Part shown: in pieces, positions 41,776 through 52,982 of the stretch | Layout of the letters: each line of letters begins with the position of its first letter | How positions within the stretch are numbered: position 1 is the stretch's first letter | Source of the DNA: Aedes albopictus | Taxonomy: Eukaryota > Arthropoda > Insecta > Diptera > Culicidae | NCBI RefSeq assembly: GCF_035046485.1 | Contig: NC_085138.1 | Coordinates: forward strand, 94,157,766-94,221,765 | DNA length: 64,000 nt | Direction: 5' to 3' | Notes under the pieces: generated by a model | The model's input: the letters and a program-made list of their open reading frames with translations, nothing else | What the model was told of the DNA's origin: nothing | Database searches by the model: none | Made by a program: the position numbers and the translations under genes

Positions 41776-41969
41776 GTCAGAACCCACTTTTCGATAACTT
41801 TCGCGGCTACCGTAGACACAGCTGCTGCATCTACATCCTCTGAGCAGCTCGAATCCGAATTAGGACTTTTCAGGTTCTGATTAAAACTGCAGCAGATCGG
41901 CGTAGAAACAGCAGCTGCAACTACTTTTACTCTTGCCCATGCTGCGGTATGACGACGACGGGAGCTTGC

Positions 41970-42172
41970 TGTAGTGTCTACCTAATGGTTGTGTGCATAG
42001 GATATCTACCTACATGAAATGCCATTCATGACAGTACCTAAATGTCTAGGTATGATTTATTATGTCTACCTAAAGTAGTATAAATACGGGTGGTCATTGG
42101 ACCACACAGGGGAGACTGCACAAGCCTTGGATTGTCAACATCTTTATTATTCTTCTTTTGAAGGATATAAAA
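41970..42172 (+). repeat. 5' LTR of TRIM
   Basis: 203 bp with TATA-like AGTATAAATA near 42079. It ends ATAAAA rather than the usual CA. Confidence 0.83.
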
Positions 42173-42647
42173 GTGGCGACGAGGATCAAGGAGCGTGTGA
42201 TTTCTTTTGAGTTATTCCCAAGATTGTTTTCCTTTTCTTTTTCAGGTTGTTGTTGTTATAACAAATTGTTATTTTTGTGGAGAACAGAATTGTTCTTTTA
42301 TGGTAGAATTGCCATTATGTTGTGAACGGAATGTTCTTTTTTGGCCGATGTTGCATTGACGAAATTGTCTTTTTGTTTTGGTAATAACGAAATGTTATTT
42401 TTTGGTGGACGAAATTGTTCTTTTGTGGCGGAATTGTCATATGTTATGTTTTGGTGAATGGATTTGTGTTATTTGTATTTTTTGGTAAAGTTGCCAATGT
42501 AGGGATAGCGAAATCGTCTTTTTGTTTTTGTAGTTTTGTTAGCGAACAGATGTGTTCTTTGAAAGTGACGGACTCGTCAGTTTATTTGTGCTATCATTAT
42601 TTTGGTGATGAATGTTATTTTTTGAAGTTTTCTAAAGGGGAAAGGAC

Positions 42648-42850
42648 TGTAGTGTCTACCTAATGGTTGTGTGCATAGGATATCTACCTACATGAAATGC
42701 CATTCATGACAGTACCTAAATGTCTAGGTATGATTTATTATGTCTACCTATAGTAGTATAAATAAGGGTGGTCATTGGACCACACAGGGGAGACTGCACA
42801 AGCCTTGGATTGTCAACATCTTTATTATTCTTCTTTTGAAGGATATAAAA
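42648..42850 (+). repeat. 3' LTR of TRIM
   Basis: 203 bp, two substitutions versus the 5' LTR. Confidence 0.83.
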
Positions 42851-42855
42851 CTTGC

Positions 42856-43342
42856 AAATTTCTGACACCTACCCTGACAAGCTGAAAAAATCATCATTTC
42901 GCAACTTGTTGCATAAATAACTATTTGATTATTCTCAAAAGAAAATCTTGGATGAGAACTTCGCGTGAAGGAGCTACTAGAATAATATGAGAGAGAACTG
43001 TTTCGTGTAATTGGGATTATTATAACTAGGTCATTTCTTTCGCACAAAAAACACATTTCGCATCGGGAACACATAGTAAGGCATCTTGTTTTGGTCTTAT
43101 CATAGGGACGTATAATTTTCGCTAAACCGATAACGTAAAATATAAACTACACAGATAAAGTTTCAATAAATATGATATCCTACATGAAGAATTTGTTCCT
43201 TCAATCTATATGGTACAAAATTTGGTATGCTGCTGCTAATTACAGTTTTTCCATTCTACACATAGTACGTACATGTTGTTGGTAATAGGTAGTAGCTTAT
43301 GACCTGACCCAGTTTGCTTTCTAAACCGCCGCACCCGGCGAA
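42856..43342 (-). other. Downstream flank / 3' UTR of the SAXO-like gene
   Basis: Non-coding sequence after the minus-strand stop at 43343. No clear AATAAA on that strand. Confidence 0.4.
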
Positions 43343-43638
43343 TTAGCTTACGATCGCTGCCCGAGGATAGCAGCCACCATCCGAGACCAGGTTCGCACAG
43401 CAGTTGACGATGGATGGATTGCACGATTGACAGCAGGGACCGCTGCTGGGTCCGGAACCACAGGACTCGTCCACAAACTCACCGGGCGGAGGATAGCTCA
43501 GTTTGGCCGTCGTGTCCGATTCCATTGGCAGTGGAGGTGGCTGATAGCGAGCTCGCTGGGCCCACGGGTAGGATTCTTTTGGCGCTGGACAAACCGGCAT
43601 GTAGCTCAACTTGTTTGTGGTTTCGCTCTCCATCGGAA
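43343..43638 (-). CDS. SAXO-like exon 6 (terminal)
   Basis: Starts in phase 1 with PMESETTNKLSY and ends with a Cys-rich tail (CGSGPSSGPCCQSC, VNCCANL), then TAA. Homologous to exon 4. Confidence 0.88.
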
Positions 43639-46600
43639 CTGAAAGGGGAATAACGATCATTAAATGTTAGGGGGTTTGAAAGATGAACGGAGAGATTAAC
43701 TTATTAGACGATGTTACAGTTTGCAACGGTCGAATTAAAAGGAAATAATGGACTAACTAGTGTAAAAGTTTGAGCGCATGGAAGCATGGATCGGAACGAT
43801 ATGCAGAGGTTTTATGCAATTGTTTATGGCGCGCAACACAAAAACGGGGCAGACAGTAGAAATTATGAGGGCAGAGTTTCAAAAAATTGAGAACCAGGTG
43901 AAAAGTCGATGACTTTGAAGAAAGCTATTCAAAGCGATTTCAGGCGGTTCAAAAAAAAAAACAATATTAACGCTCAACGTCCAGGGAAATTGAAGACATC
44001 GCCTAAGAACTATGAAGAGCTACCTACACGCCTGGAAAATTGGTAGCAAACGGTTCTAGAGAAAAAAAACTACTTACTTTCAGGCCGCTTGTACGACAGA
44101 ATCGGCTTGCACGACTTTGGCGGCTGAACGTTTTCCTTGTTGGCCGGATAGGACAACCGATTGACGGTGTTGCTTTCCAGCCTACCCTGGGGGATGTGCA
44201 GCAGATTCTGCGGCACGATCGGTTCACGCTTGGTACCACTCTTGCAGCTGTAGTCGTGCCGGGTAGTGGTTATCTCCTGGATCGGCCCGTCCCCGATCAG
44301 CGGTGCAGGTCTAGGCATAATCGGTGCAGGACGCTCCGTATTGCAGTACGTAGGGAAGGATAACTGGAAAGTAAGACAGAGGAGCTGTATTCTTCTGGGA
44401 ACTACTTGCTTAGCCTAGTTGAAACCGGGTGTTGGATTTGAGCAGTGGTGATTTGTTGTGAGCTAAAACGTTTAAGGTGAATATATGACGAAGCCACAGC
44501 TAAAAATTTCAAGAGCACAAATCCGAAGAACCGAATGTCAGATTGCGCTGAAAAGTTGATCGATTGGTAACCCGCTGGTGGTGACCAATCGATCAACTTT
44601 TCAACGCAATAGTACTTTCGGTTCTTCAGATTTGTGTTCTTGAAAATTTGAGCTGTGGCTTCGTCATATATTCACCTTAAATTTTCAGGAAAAGTGTTGT
44701 CTGACTTTTTTGTTACATGTGCAACACATTACCTGACAAAAGCAAACCTTTTGGATCATTCTGGTGTGGAAACAAAAAAAAAAACGTATCTAGGACCTAT
44801 GTAATGGCATGCTAGGAACGAAGTTGTCTAAATCGAAATTGTAGGTTGGTAGTAATGTACAAAATGGATGTCCTCATGCGTTGCGGTGGACATTTCCGGC
44901 TCAGTCAAACAGTCAAAGTGCATAAGTCAATCCGAATTACCTTTCATGTAAATGCATGAGTGTGTTTAGGAGTGTGCGGAAAATGTAGAAGGTAGATTTT
45001 GATCGGCAGGTTTTGGCTTTTTGTTCGATCAAAAGAATTTGGAATGATCCACCACATAGCAGGGCAATACCTTGTAAACGGTGTCATCTTCCAGCTTTGA
45101 ATGCGGTATCCGCAGTTGTTCGACAGGGCGGATCGCTGGCGGTCGTTCGCCACATGCGCTATGGTAACTTTCTTTGTAGACTGTCTTTGATTCAAACCCG
45201 GAATCAGCAGGTACATGTAAGTTATTGAAAGGCGGAATCATTTTCGGGCGCTCTGCGCCACAGCTGGTCATAAAGCTTTTATTGTATGTCGTGTCGTGCT
45301 CCATTGGTATGCAAGGTGGTTGATAGCCAGCCCGTTTCGCCCACGGATGATCTTCTTTAGGTGCCGGACACACTGGAGGGTAGCTGAGTTTGGCTGTTGT
45401 CTCGGAGTCCATCGGTACTGCAAAGTGTTCAAAAGATAATGACACATTCCATTCCTAGACTATTCTTGATGACCACATAGCAAAATAGATACCAACCTTC
45501 TGATCTTGTATAGTGTCGGATAGGTTTACAGGACTTTGCCGGCGTGAAGTGAACCATGTCGGGACTGCCGTACGACAGTTTGTTCACAGTTTGCTTCTCA
45601 AACGGAGCGCTGGCACTGCGGATGTGGCCCTCGGGAATGATCTTGGAACGCTTTGGAGTTGTTTTAGCGACATAGTCATGCCTCGTTGTGGTTACCTCTT
45701 GAATAGGGCCGGGTGCAATCATTTGGTTGCCGGTGGGCAGAATTGGTTTCTGACGTTCCACATTGTTGTACCCAGGGTAAGAAAGCTGAGAGAGCATATA
45801 AGAGTAATTAAGGACTGTTCAATTTATAAAACGGACAACTTTACAAGGCTTTAAAAAGAAGACGCGTAGTTCAAATTTAACCACCCTAGCTTCGTTGTTT
45901 AGTACATCATCTTTCATTATAGTAGTGATTTTTTAATCGAATAAAAATAGTTTTAATTATAAGAAAAACGGCCAGGTGTTAAATGAGGTGAATTTTACGA
46001 TTGCTGAATTTTGAAAATATATATAAAGTTACTGTTCACATATGGTATATCGTTTTAAATATCAGATAAGTATGTGCCATGCTGCAGCAGCATGAGTAAT
46101 AAACATTCTGGTGAAGTTTAAACTCAATTGAAAAATTAGTTGTTGAAATATTAAAGTCTCAAGTGAGATTCGATTTTTTTATTAAAATTCAATTGTAAAG
46201 CAAAAAGGACATGAAAATATTCAATAAACAATTTTTTTATGCATCCAGTCGAAAGTAGGAAGGATGTGGTTTCAAATGCAGAAAACTGCTTCTTAATAGC
46301 ATTGCTGGTTTGGTTACTGTGCGCCATTACAGGCACAGTAATCAAAACAGTTTCGTTCTTTGAAGGTTCTTTCAAATAACAATGCAACCTAATGCAAATT
46401 TTACATAACATTGATGTTGGAAATATTTTTTTTACGTCCGATTGTTATTAAATAAGGTGTACAATAACATAGGATCAACTTTTTTGAAAATAAATAATAA
46501 CAAGATTCGCTAGAGTCGAAAATTTGCATCAATGGAGCAAAAAGAATGCAATTTTTTACAATGACCATCTTTATGGATTATTTTTTTTATGAAGAATGCA

Positions 46601-49600
46601 ATTAAAGTATTTTTTTTTCTTCTCCGTCATTCAGAAAACAATATTCTACTACTCTGGACAAATTTTTAGCCGAATCCGTTGTGCTATTGCATCACAGGAC
46701 TTAAATAAATATTTTTTTAATAATTTCTTTGTAAACAAGGCAACTCACTTTATCAAGCTGAAGGCTGGCTTGGTGCATTATTACTAACCAACTATTGAAC
46801 TTTACCTTTAGTAGAGTAGTATAAGATTCCAATACATTAAAAACTTCATGAAAATATGCATGTTTAGTATGTGGAATGTTATGTCGAATTTTGAGAAATG
46901 GGTTTTTATTGATGTTTTACGAAAATCGCTTCAGTTACACAATAAAGAACATTTTGCTTAATGTTATATTTTTTCTACATTTGGGAATAGCTATAGAAAG
47001 TTATGCAAAAAGCTGATAACGATTTTATTGAAAAATAAAAAAGATATCGCACAAGCAAGTTGTCCGTTTTATAAATTGAACAGTCCTTAATCAAAACACT
47101 AACCCTAAAAGCCGATTTCTACACCTGCACGTAACTTGTAAACCTGGTTTACTCATACAAATAGACTTAATGAAAGGCCTAATCAGACAATCAGAGGTCA
47201 AGGAGTCGATGAGAGATATTGGCGCCTTTTGAAAGTTTCTCAGGGTCCAAATAACCCTAACTAGCGTGTGGAATGATATAGCCTACTTTTAAGAATCGTC
47301 ACGTTCATTTTCACAAATGGACTTCGATTGAACCAATTGACGATTCAAATATTGAAACATATTTAACGTATACCTAACCCATTCTGAGCTATGAGTAACA
47401 AACCTAGCTATTCTGAAAATACATATTACATTACACAAACAAAACTGCACATTTCAATCTTTTCTAACACCCACGAGATCTATTCCAATTCAATCTTACC
47501 GAGGTAACGGTATTCTGCTCCAGACATCCGGGTGCCATCGCCAGATTGTTCCGCGGCGGTATCGGTAGTGGGCGCGCATTACACACGATCGTCGCCGGGT
47601 CGGCATTGAACGATGTTTTATACACGGAATCACCTTGAAATTCGACTTCCGGTGGTTTGTAGCACGAGACCGGCTTGCAGGGCTGGCGCCTCGCTGGTTG
47701 AACGTAGCGCTGATTGTACGGGGAGATGGAAGCACAGTGGTAAGAGCAATTATCGATATAATACAGATAGATAAAGGTATTTATCAAGGGCGGATTAAAT
47801 TGAGTTTTGAAATCATACTGGTTTTATGTATTATATGACCACTTAAAATTTCCAATCCTGTAGGATATTAGACTGGCTCGGCTTTTTTGTGCTACTGAGT
47901 GTAGATGGTAGTTGATACCATAGGGCAAATTTGCGAGTTCAAGAAAATGGAAAACAGCCAGATTAGTCGGCGCTTCAAAATCCGAACTTTTAACTCAAAC
48001 ATGAAGTCCGTGCTGCTGTACGCTATTGAAACCTGGTGTGTATCAGTGGAGAACACTCAAAGGCAGTAGGTCCTCATCAATAGATGCCTGTGATATAAAA
48101 TTTGTGCATGGTGGCCTCACAATTGGATCTTCAAAACAACAAAAGCGACCCTTGGATCATGGTCGGAATGAAGGAGCGACGCGCTGGTCATCAAAACCGT
48201 GACAGACACGTACGCCGAGGTACTGAGGGTCATGCGAAGCGAACATGGTCTCTCACTCGAATAAACTACGCCTACCTAACGTGCATCGAGTAGGCCTTCC
48301 CAAACAACCCAATGCGATTTCGCGGACCATTCCCATCGGTAGCGAAAACCGATTTCCAAGCAGATTTCGGTCAGTCCCAGGTCGCGTTGGCAGTCGATAC
48401 TAACACACTCGCAAAAGATGAGCAGTAGGCCTACCTTGCCGCTTGCGGATCCCCTGGATGAGATCACTGACGTAGAAGAGCTCGCAGTCGCACTTAAACA
48501 GTAGTGTGAGTGCGAAATAGATGCTCCAAGTGCACCGATCCACCTGCGAAAGAGCTCGGCAGGCGTAGATCGCCCCTGCAGTTGGAAAAATCAAGGTAGA
48601 CTGGCCAGTGTGCCCGCTTACCATATACGAGCCGCCAGTGGCGTGTTTCAAGTGCTTCAAGCAAGGACACAACACGTGGGCGTGTAAGGCCCCGACAGGA
48701 GCAAACTCTGTAGGAAGTGCGGAGCGGAATGGAAGTCCACATTGGCACGGAGTGCAACTCGGCACCAAAATGCCTGATTTGCACGGCGTACAAGGATTAC
48801 ACGACGGGCGTGCCTAAATGTCCAGGCACGCGAGGAGGTCGAATTGACCGACGATAATACAGGTCACACAGCTAAAGCTGAACTACTATGAAGCCGCACA
48901 ACAGTTGCTGTGGCAGTCAGTCTCTGAGTCAAGTACAGACATCGCACTACTTTCGGACCCATACCGCATACCTCCTGATAACGGGAACTGGGTAGCGGAT
49001 AAGGCCAAGCTAGCAGCGATCTGTACAACCGCTCGTACAACGGTCCAGGAAATAATTTCCACGTCGCACGAGGACGAAGATCAAAGGGGTGTACTACTGC
49101 AAGGGACATAACTCTCCCAGGTGGTCTATAGACCATTTCTCGTCTATGCTGGATTTGCTATCAAGCGCACTAGTGGGATTGAGTCCCGTGGTCATCGGTG
49201 GAGACTCCAACGCCTGGGCGATTAAGTGGGGTAGTCTCTTGACTAACGCGAGAGGCTGGTCTCTACTTGAAGCTATGGCTAGACTGAACGTGGATGTAGG
49301 CGTGCAAACGTAGGCGACAAAAAAATCTACAGTAGGAACGGCGCAGAGTCCATCATTGACGTGACCTTCTGGAGCCCGGGATTAAACCTCGGACTAGATT
49401 GTCGACGATGGATACACACATAGTGACCATCTGGCGATTCGATACAGGGTGGAACACAGAGGAGGACGGTCACAGCCGAAGGTCATCGATCGCCATCGGG
49501 GATGGCTGACCTCGCGCTTCGGCAAGGCGGCATTTGTGGAGCGATTGCTTCTGAAGGGTAGCACCGTCGATCTATTCAGCGATGATCTAGTCGGAAGCCA

Positions 49601-52600
49601 AAGCCATGCATGTGACGCCGCAATGCCAAGGTGATCCCTACCCAGGAATGGACACAAACCGGTATACTGATTACTGGTGCTGTCCAGAAATCGCAGAACT
49701 CCGCGCATCCTACCTAAGAGCTAGGACTAGAAGGAGGATGCAAAGAGCTCGCATCGATGAGGGTAGAATATAGCGAAGTGAGGCCTACAGGGCGACTAAA
49801 CTGGCACTAAACAAAGAGGCGCATGAACGTGCGTGCGTCGAAAATCTATGCCAGGCAGCCAACACGACCCCTTTGGGTGATGCCTACAGAGTAGTCATGG
49901 CCAAAACGAAGCGCGTCAGCACCCCCAGAGCACTCCCCCGAGATGCTGCAGAAGATCAGTACCATCGGCCCCCGTCCCCTATGGCCAAACCGGCTAAAGC
50001 GAGGTCTTCCCGGTAATGAACGACGAGCTCATCACAATATCGAAATCGCTTAAGTTGAGCCCAGATCGGACGTTATTCCGACAATAGCCATAAAGACGGC
50101 CATCGAGGCTAGCCCTGTCATGTTCAGAATAGCGATGCAGATGTGCCTAGACAGAGGTGAATTTCCGGAGAGGTGGAAAAGCCAAAGATTGTTTCCACCG
50201 CCCAAACTCGGGAAGCAACCTGGCGACCCGTCAGCATACAGACATATCTGCCTTCTGGACACCACCGGGAAACTGTTGGACCCACCCCCCTCTCCATGGA
50301 CAAGCGTGGACTTTTCTCGAACCCCCTCCCCCTCTAACTTGTCCATGTGGTATATGGACGGTCCCTTACTCCGGACAACATTGTTGACAAGATGTGGACA
50401 AGTGGGATTCCGTTACTTCCACGGCTTCGCGAATCGTTTTTGAACTTTAGAGAAAATGGCGGGCCGACCAACAGCAAGTTGAGTTGGCCTTCTTCCCCAT
50501 CCGGGAGCTTAAGTCCAACGAATAGTCTATAGTACTAGCCAGGACCAGAGGACAACTTAAGACGGGAGCTGATGGAACGCTAACCAATAGAGAGTACTCA
50601 TGTATGGTCCCCCCTTCTTGAAGTCATCCCTAACGGGCGTACTGCGAAGGTAAGGAAGAGAGAGGATGAGTTTTTAGTGGGTCGAAACCCACATAACTCG
50701 AGGACCCACATCTGGGGGTATCCGATCAGCAGATTTTCTCATTCTATAAAACAAACACCAAGAGGGCTCCCTTAAGGAACTTCTGGAGCGCTTGTGGAAA
50801 GATCTTTTGGAGAATTCCAAAAAACAACTTCTGAAAGACACTCAGACTCAACTCCCGGAGAATTCCTATATGTAATAAACTCCGGGAGGATTCACAGAAG
50901 GAACTTTTGGATGATACGCTGGTGACATTCCAAAGACGTATAAAGGTAGAACCCAGAAAAATTTCATGGGAGTATTCAAAATCGAAGTTCCAGAAGGAGC
51001 TCCTGCTGCAAAAGTAAAAAAAAAAATCCTGCAGAAATCCTACAACGAATATCTGGAGAAATGTTTGAATGACTTTCAGATGGATACCCAACTAACACTT
51101 TTGCTGGATAAGAGCTTACTGTCAAATTCGTTTGCTGCATAAGCTCTTATGCAGCTACTTTTGTTAGTAGGGTATCCTGGAAGAATTCTAGAAGAAACTG
51201 CCTCTATAATATTTAGCCGACGAAATCAGTTCAAAAGATACCATTTGAAGTTTGGCATGGAACGAAGCCGGATTTTAGACCACTGAAAATCTGATTGAAG
51301 CAGTCGACGAGAATGTGTAAAGTGGTTTCAAACAAGCTGAATCGGACCCTTGCTTGTATATATGGAGACAGAAGAATTAACCCTCTAATACCCAACCCCG
51401 CCTTTAGACGGGGTATAGTTTGAGCATATGTATCTGTAACTTTTGTTTCGTGGACAATCATTTTTTTATATTTTTGGCTGATATTTTGGACTATTCTGTA
51501 TATCTCAAAATGATTTTTGGTGTCTTTTGAAGCTTATTTACATTTTTTAATAATCATCGAAAAATTGATGTTATAATCACCTTTCAGAAGTCATTGTCTA
51601 TTTTGTATTGAATCGCTTCAATTAATACATTTAAAATTTTTCCCAAGTCATACTATCATAGTAAAAAAGTTTAAAGGAATCAAATACACTCTAAAATTAT
51701 TTTTCTTAAAATTACACGGAAAATAAAATTTCTATATAAAAATAAAAAATCTACAGTCGAACCTCCATGAGTCGATGTCCCTTGACTCGATATCGACTCA
51801 TGGAGGTAAATTTTTCCATACTGAAAAAATATTTCTGGGTTACTATGATGGTCCCTCCAAAATGCCTCCCAAAGGATTTTTGTTCCACTACTCGATATTT
51901 CCATGAGTCGATGGTCCCTTCAATATCGACTCATGGAGGTTTTACTGTATATAAATAAAAATGGAATGGTGTTTGTATGTCACGAATAGGCTCGGGAACG
52001 GGTCAACAGATCGTCATGATTGTTTCATTGTTGCATTCCACCAGGGCTCCGACGTGTTCGTACGAAAAAAATATTAGAAAAAGTGAGCGGGAAGGCAAGA
52101 AAATCGGGAAAATATGAAGTTCCATTTTGAGGGGAATTTATTCATGGAACCGTATGTCAAAAAACAGAGTAGGCAGGCAGGACGACGTTTGCCGGGACTG
52201 CTAGTTTAAAATAAAAATATTTCAACAATAATCATAAAATCTCAAAATGTTTTCATCTCAAAAAATATGTCTTCCAAATAGGCTTCCAGGAAAAATATAA
52301 AAGTGTAGGGATGTTCAAAAATAAAAATTAGAAAAATCAAAAACCGAAATACATAAAATCGAGAATTAAAAAGAATCATCTTCCAAAACATGGTTAAATC
52401 GATTTTAGATGACAAAAAATGATGTTTAGATCAAAATCAAAAATTTGGGTATTAGAGGGTTAAGTTAATTTGCATGAGGACAATCAGCTTTTGCAAATGC
52501 CCGCCTAAAACCGAAACAACATACTCCAGCTCTTAAACATCTGAAAAAACTATTGTTTACCTATAAGCACCAAGGTACATCAAGCAGGGTACAGAATTTA

Positions 52601-52747
52601 GTATTCATATGCCAGTCAGCATGAGGTGGACATATAATTTTGTAAATCAGTCTGTATAGGGAAAAGCAATTGAACACTTACCACCTTCTTAACCGGAGCG
52701 CAATCCGGCCGCCCGCAGGAACAGTTGTAGCAGTTCTGCTGTGGCAT
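43343..52747 (-). CDS. SAXO/FAM154-like axonemal microtubule-binding protein
   Basis: Six exons on the minus strand: 52682-52747, 47500-47709, 45497-45785, 45071-45417, 44078-44363, 43343-43638. All have GT/AG borders and consistent phases (0,0,1,0,1), giving 497 residues. The N-terminus MPQQNCYNCSCGRPDC carries the Cys-rich CSCGR motif of SAXO proteins. The body has about twelve Mn-like repeats (D/E-T-x-x-K/R-x-S/D-Y/F, e.g. TTTRHDY, TVNKLSY, TTAKLSY) separated by Cys-Lys-Pro and Pro-rich spacers. SAXO proteins bind along ciliary and flagellar microtubules; in insects a sperm-tail or sensory-cilium role is expected (inference). Start: first Met before CYNCSCGR, in context AACATGC. The frame is open further upstream to about 52982 in Cys/Ala-rich sequence, so a longer N-terminus cannot be excluded. 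The introns hold MITEs and a decayed LINE. Confidence 0.88.
44078..44363 (-). CDS. SAXO-like exon 5
   Basis: Acceptor TTTCCAG, donor GTAAGT. Encodes GPIQEITTTRHDYSCKS and TVNRLSYPANKENVQPPKSC. Homologous to exon 3. Confidence 0.88.
44470..44681. repeat. Long near-perfect hairpin in SAXO-like intron
   Basis: Arms of about 98 bases (TTAAGGTGAATATATGACGA... / ...CGTCATATATTCACCTTAA) around a ~15-nt loop AACCCGCTGGTGGTG. Foldback element without other features. Confidence 0.75.
45071..45417 (-). CDS. SAXO-like exon 4
   Basis: Acceptor CTTTGCAG, donor GTATTG. Encodes PMDSETTAKLSYPPVCPAPK, DTTYNKSFMTSC, KTVYKESYHSAC and DDTVYK. Preceded by a 79-bp intron. Confidence 0.9.
45497..45785 (-). CDS. 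SAXO-like exon 3
   Basis: Acceptor CTCTCTCAG, donor GTTGGT. Encodes LSYPGYNNVERQKPILP, GPIQEVTTTRHDYVAK and TVNKLSYGSPDMVHF. Confidence 0.9.
45811..47087. mobile_element. 1277-bp TA-flanked element with 30-bp TIRs (mariner-sized, no ORF)
   Basis: TIR AGGACTGTTCAATTTATAAA...CGGACAACTT and its complement, flanked by TA (45809-45810, 47088-47089). Length and TA target suit Tc1/mariner, but no transposase frame survives. It lies 24 bases upstream of the exon 3 acceptor of the SAXO-like gene. Confidence 0.75.
47500..47709 (-). CDS. SAXO-like exon 2
   Basis: 70 codons, phase 0 at both ends. Acceptor GTACAATCAG, donor GTAAGATTG. Encodes RYVQPARRQPCKPVSCYKPP, DSVYKTSFNADP and EQNTVTS. Confidence 0.88.
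47930..48170 (+). pseudogene. LINE C-terminal relic
   Basis: Plus strand shows FNSNMKSVLLYAIETWCVSV and NTQRQ then a stop, related to the minus-strand relic at 23700-24075. Confidence 0.55.
48171..50650 (+). pseudogene. Decayed R1-clade LINE in SAXO-like intron 1
   Basis: ORF1 tail with zinc knuckle (PLTIYEPPVACFKCFKQGH, NTWACKAP), then endonuclease pieces (DIALLSDPYRIPP, NWVADKAKLAAI, SPRWSIDHFS, PVVIGGDSNAWAIKWGS, NARGWSLLEAMARLNVDV). An RT piece (EFPERWKSQR, PGDPSAYRHICLLDTTGKLL) follows. Many stops and frameshifts. The motif set is that of R1-like elements. Confidence 0.7.
50745..51090. repeat. Degenerate GGAATTCCTGGAG array 2
   Basis: Same imperfect units as 40490-41625 (AGGAACTTCTGGAG, GGAGAATTCC). 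Confidence 0.65.
51751..52204 (+). mobile_element. Helitron copy split by a MITE
   Basis: Starts A|TCTA, is interrupted at 51755-51947, resumes TATAAATAAAAATGG and ends GGGACTGCTAG|T. With the MITE and one TA removed it is 259 bp, the same as 26522-26780. Confidence 0.85.
51755..51947. mobile_element. 193-bp Tc1/mariner-like MITE with CATGAGTCGAT phrase
   Basis: TIR CAGTCGAACCTCCATGAGTC / GACTCATGGAGGTTTTACTG, TA duplicated at 51753-51754 and 51948-51949. Further CCATGAGTCGAT units inside. Confidence 0.85.
52682..52747 (-). CDS. SAXO-like exon 1 (start)
   Basis: 22 codons from ATG to donor GTAAGTG: MPQQNCYNCSCGRPDCAPVK and two more residues. The Cys-rich motif is the family's N-terminal signature. 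Confidence 0.75.
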
Positions 52748-52982
52748 GTTACCTTGTGACCGCTGCCTTGGTAGCGCTGCTGCTGCCGGGGTGCCTCCCC
52801 CGCAGCATTCAGTCATGGCCGGTTGTGACACGCTGCCAGTGGCACACTGCGTTACGAAATCACACGGAACACCATCGTCGTCAACGTGGGCACTTCCGGT
52901 GATGCACGGGACGGGGGCGGCTTCTGCTTCAACAGGTTCTACCAACGGTTCGGCACAGCAGGCATCCAGAGGAAGGTTGCTT

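Larger units (their letters stand above)
41970..42850 (+). mobile_element. TRIM-like miniature LTR retrotransposon
   Basis: Two 203-bp direct repeats (41970-42172, 42648-42850) start TGTAGTGTCTACC, end GGATATAAAA and differ at two sites. A 5-bp duplication CTTGC flanks them (41965-41969, 42851-42855). TGGCGACGAGGAT (42174) is a PBS-like site and AAAGGGGAAAGGAC before the 3' LTR is a polypurine tract. The 475-bp interior is a TTTTTGG/GAATTGTTC-like low-complexity filler without ORFs. This is the architecture of a terminal-repeat retrotransposon in miniature, dependent on a partner element. Confidence 0.85.
51381..52459. mobile_element. TTAA-flanked (piggyBac-like) MITE hosting a Helitron
   Basis: TTAA at 51377-51380 and 52460-52463. 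Inside it, TIR CCCTCTAATACCCAA / TTGGGTATTAGAGGG. Without the inserted Helitron and MITE it is ~625 bp. No transposase. Confidence 0.8.

Noticed and set aside
41970..42850. Simple segmental duplication of ~203 bp
   Set aside because: TG start, flanking CTTGC duplication, PBS and PPT positions all fit paired LTRs better.
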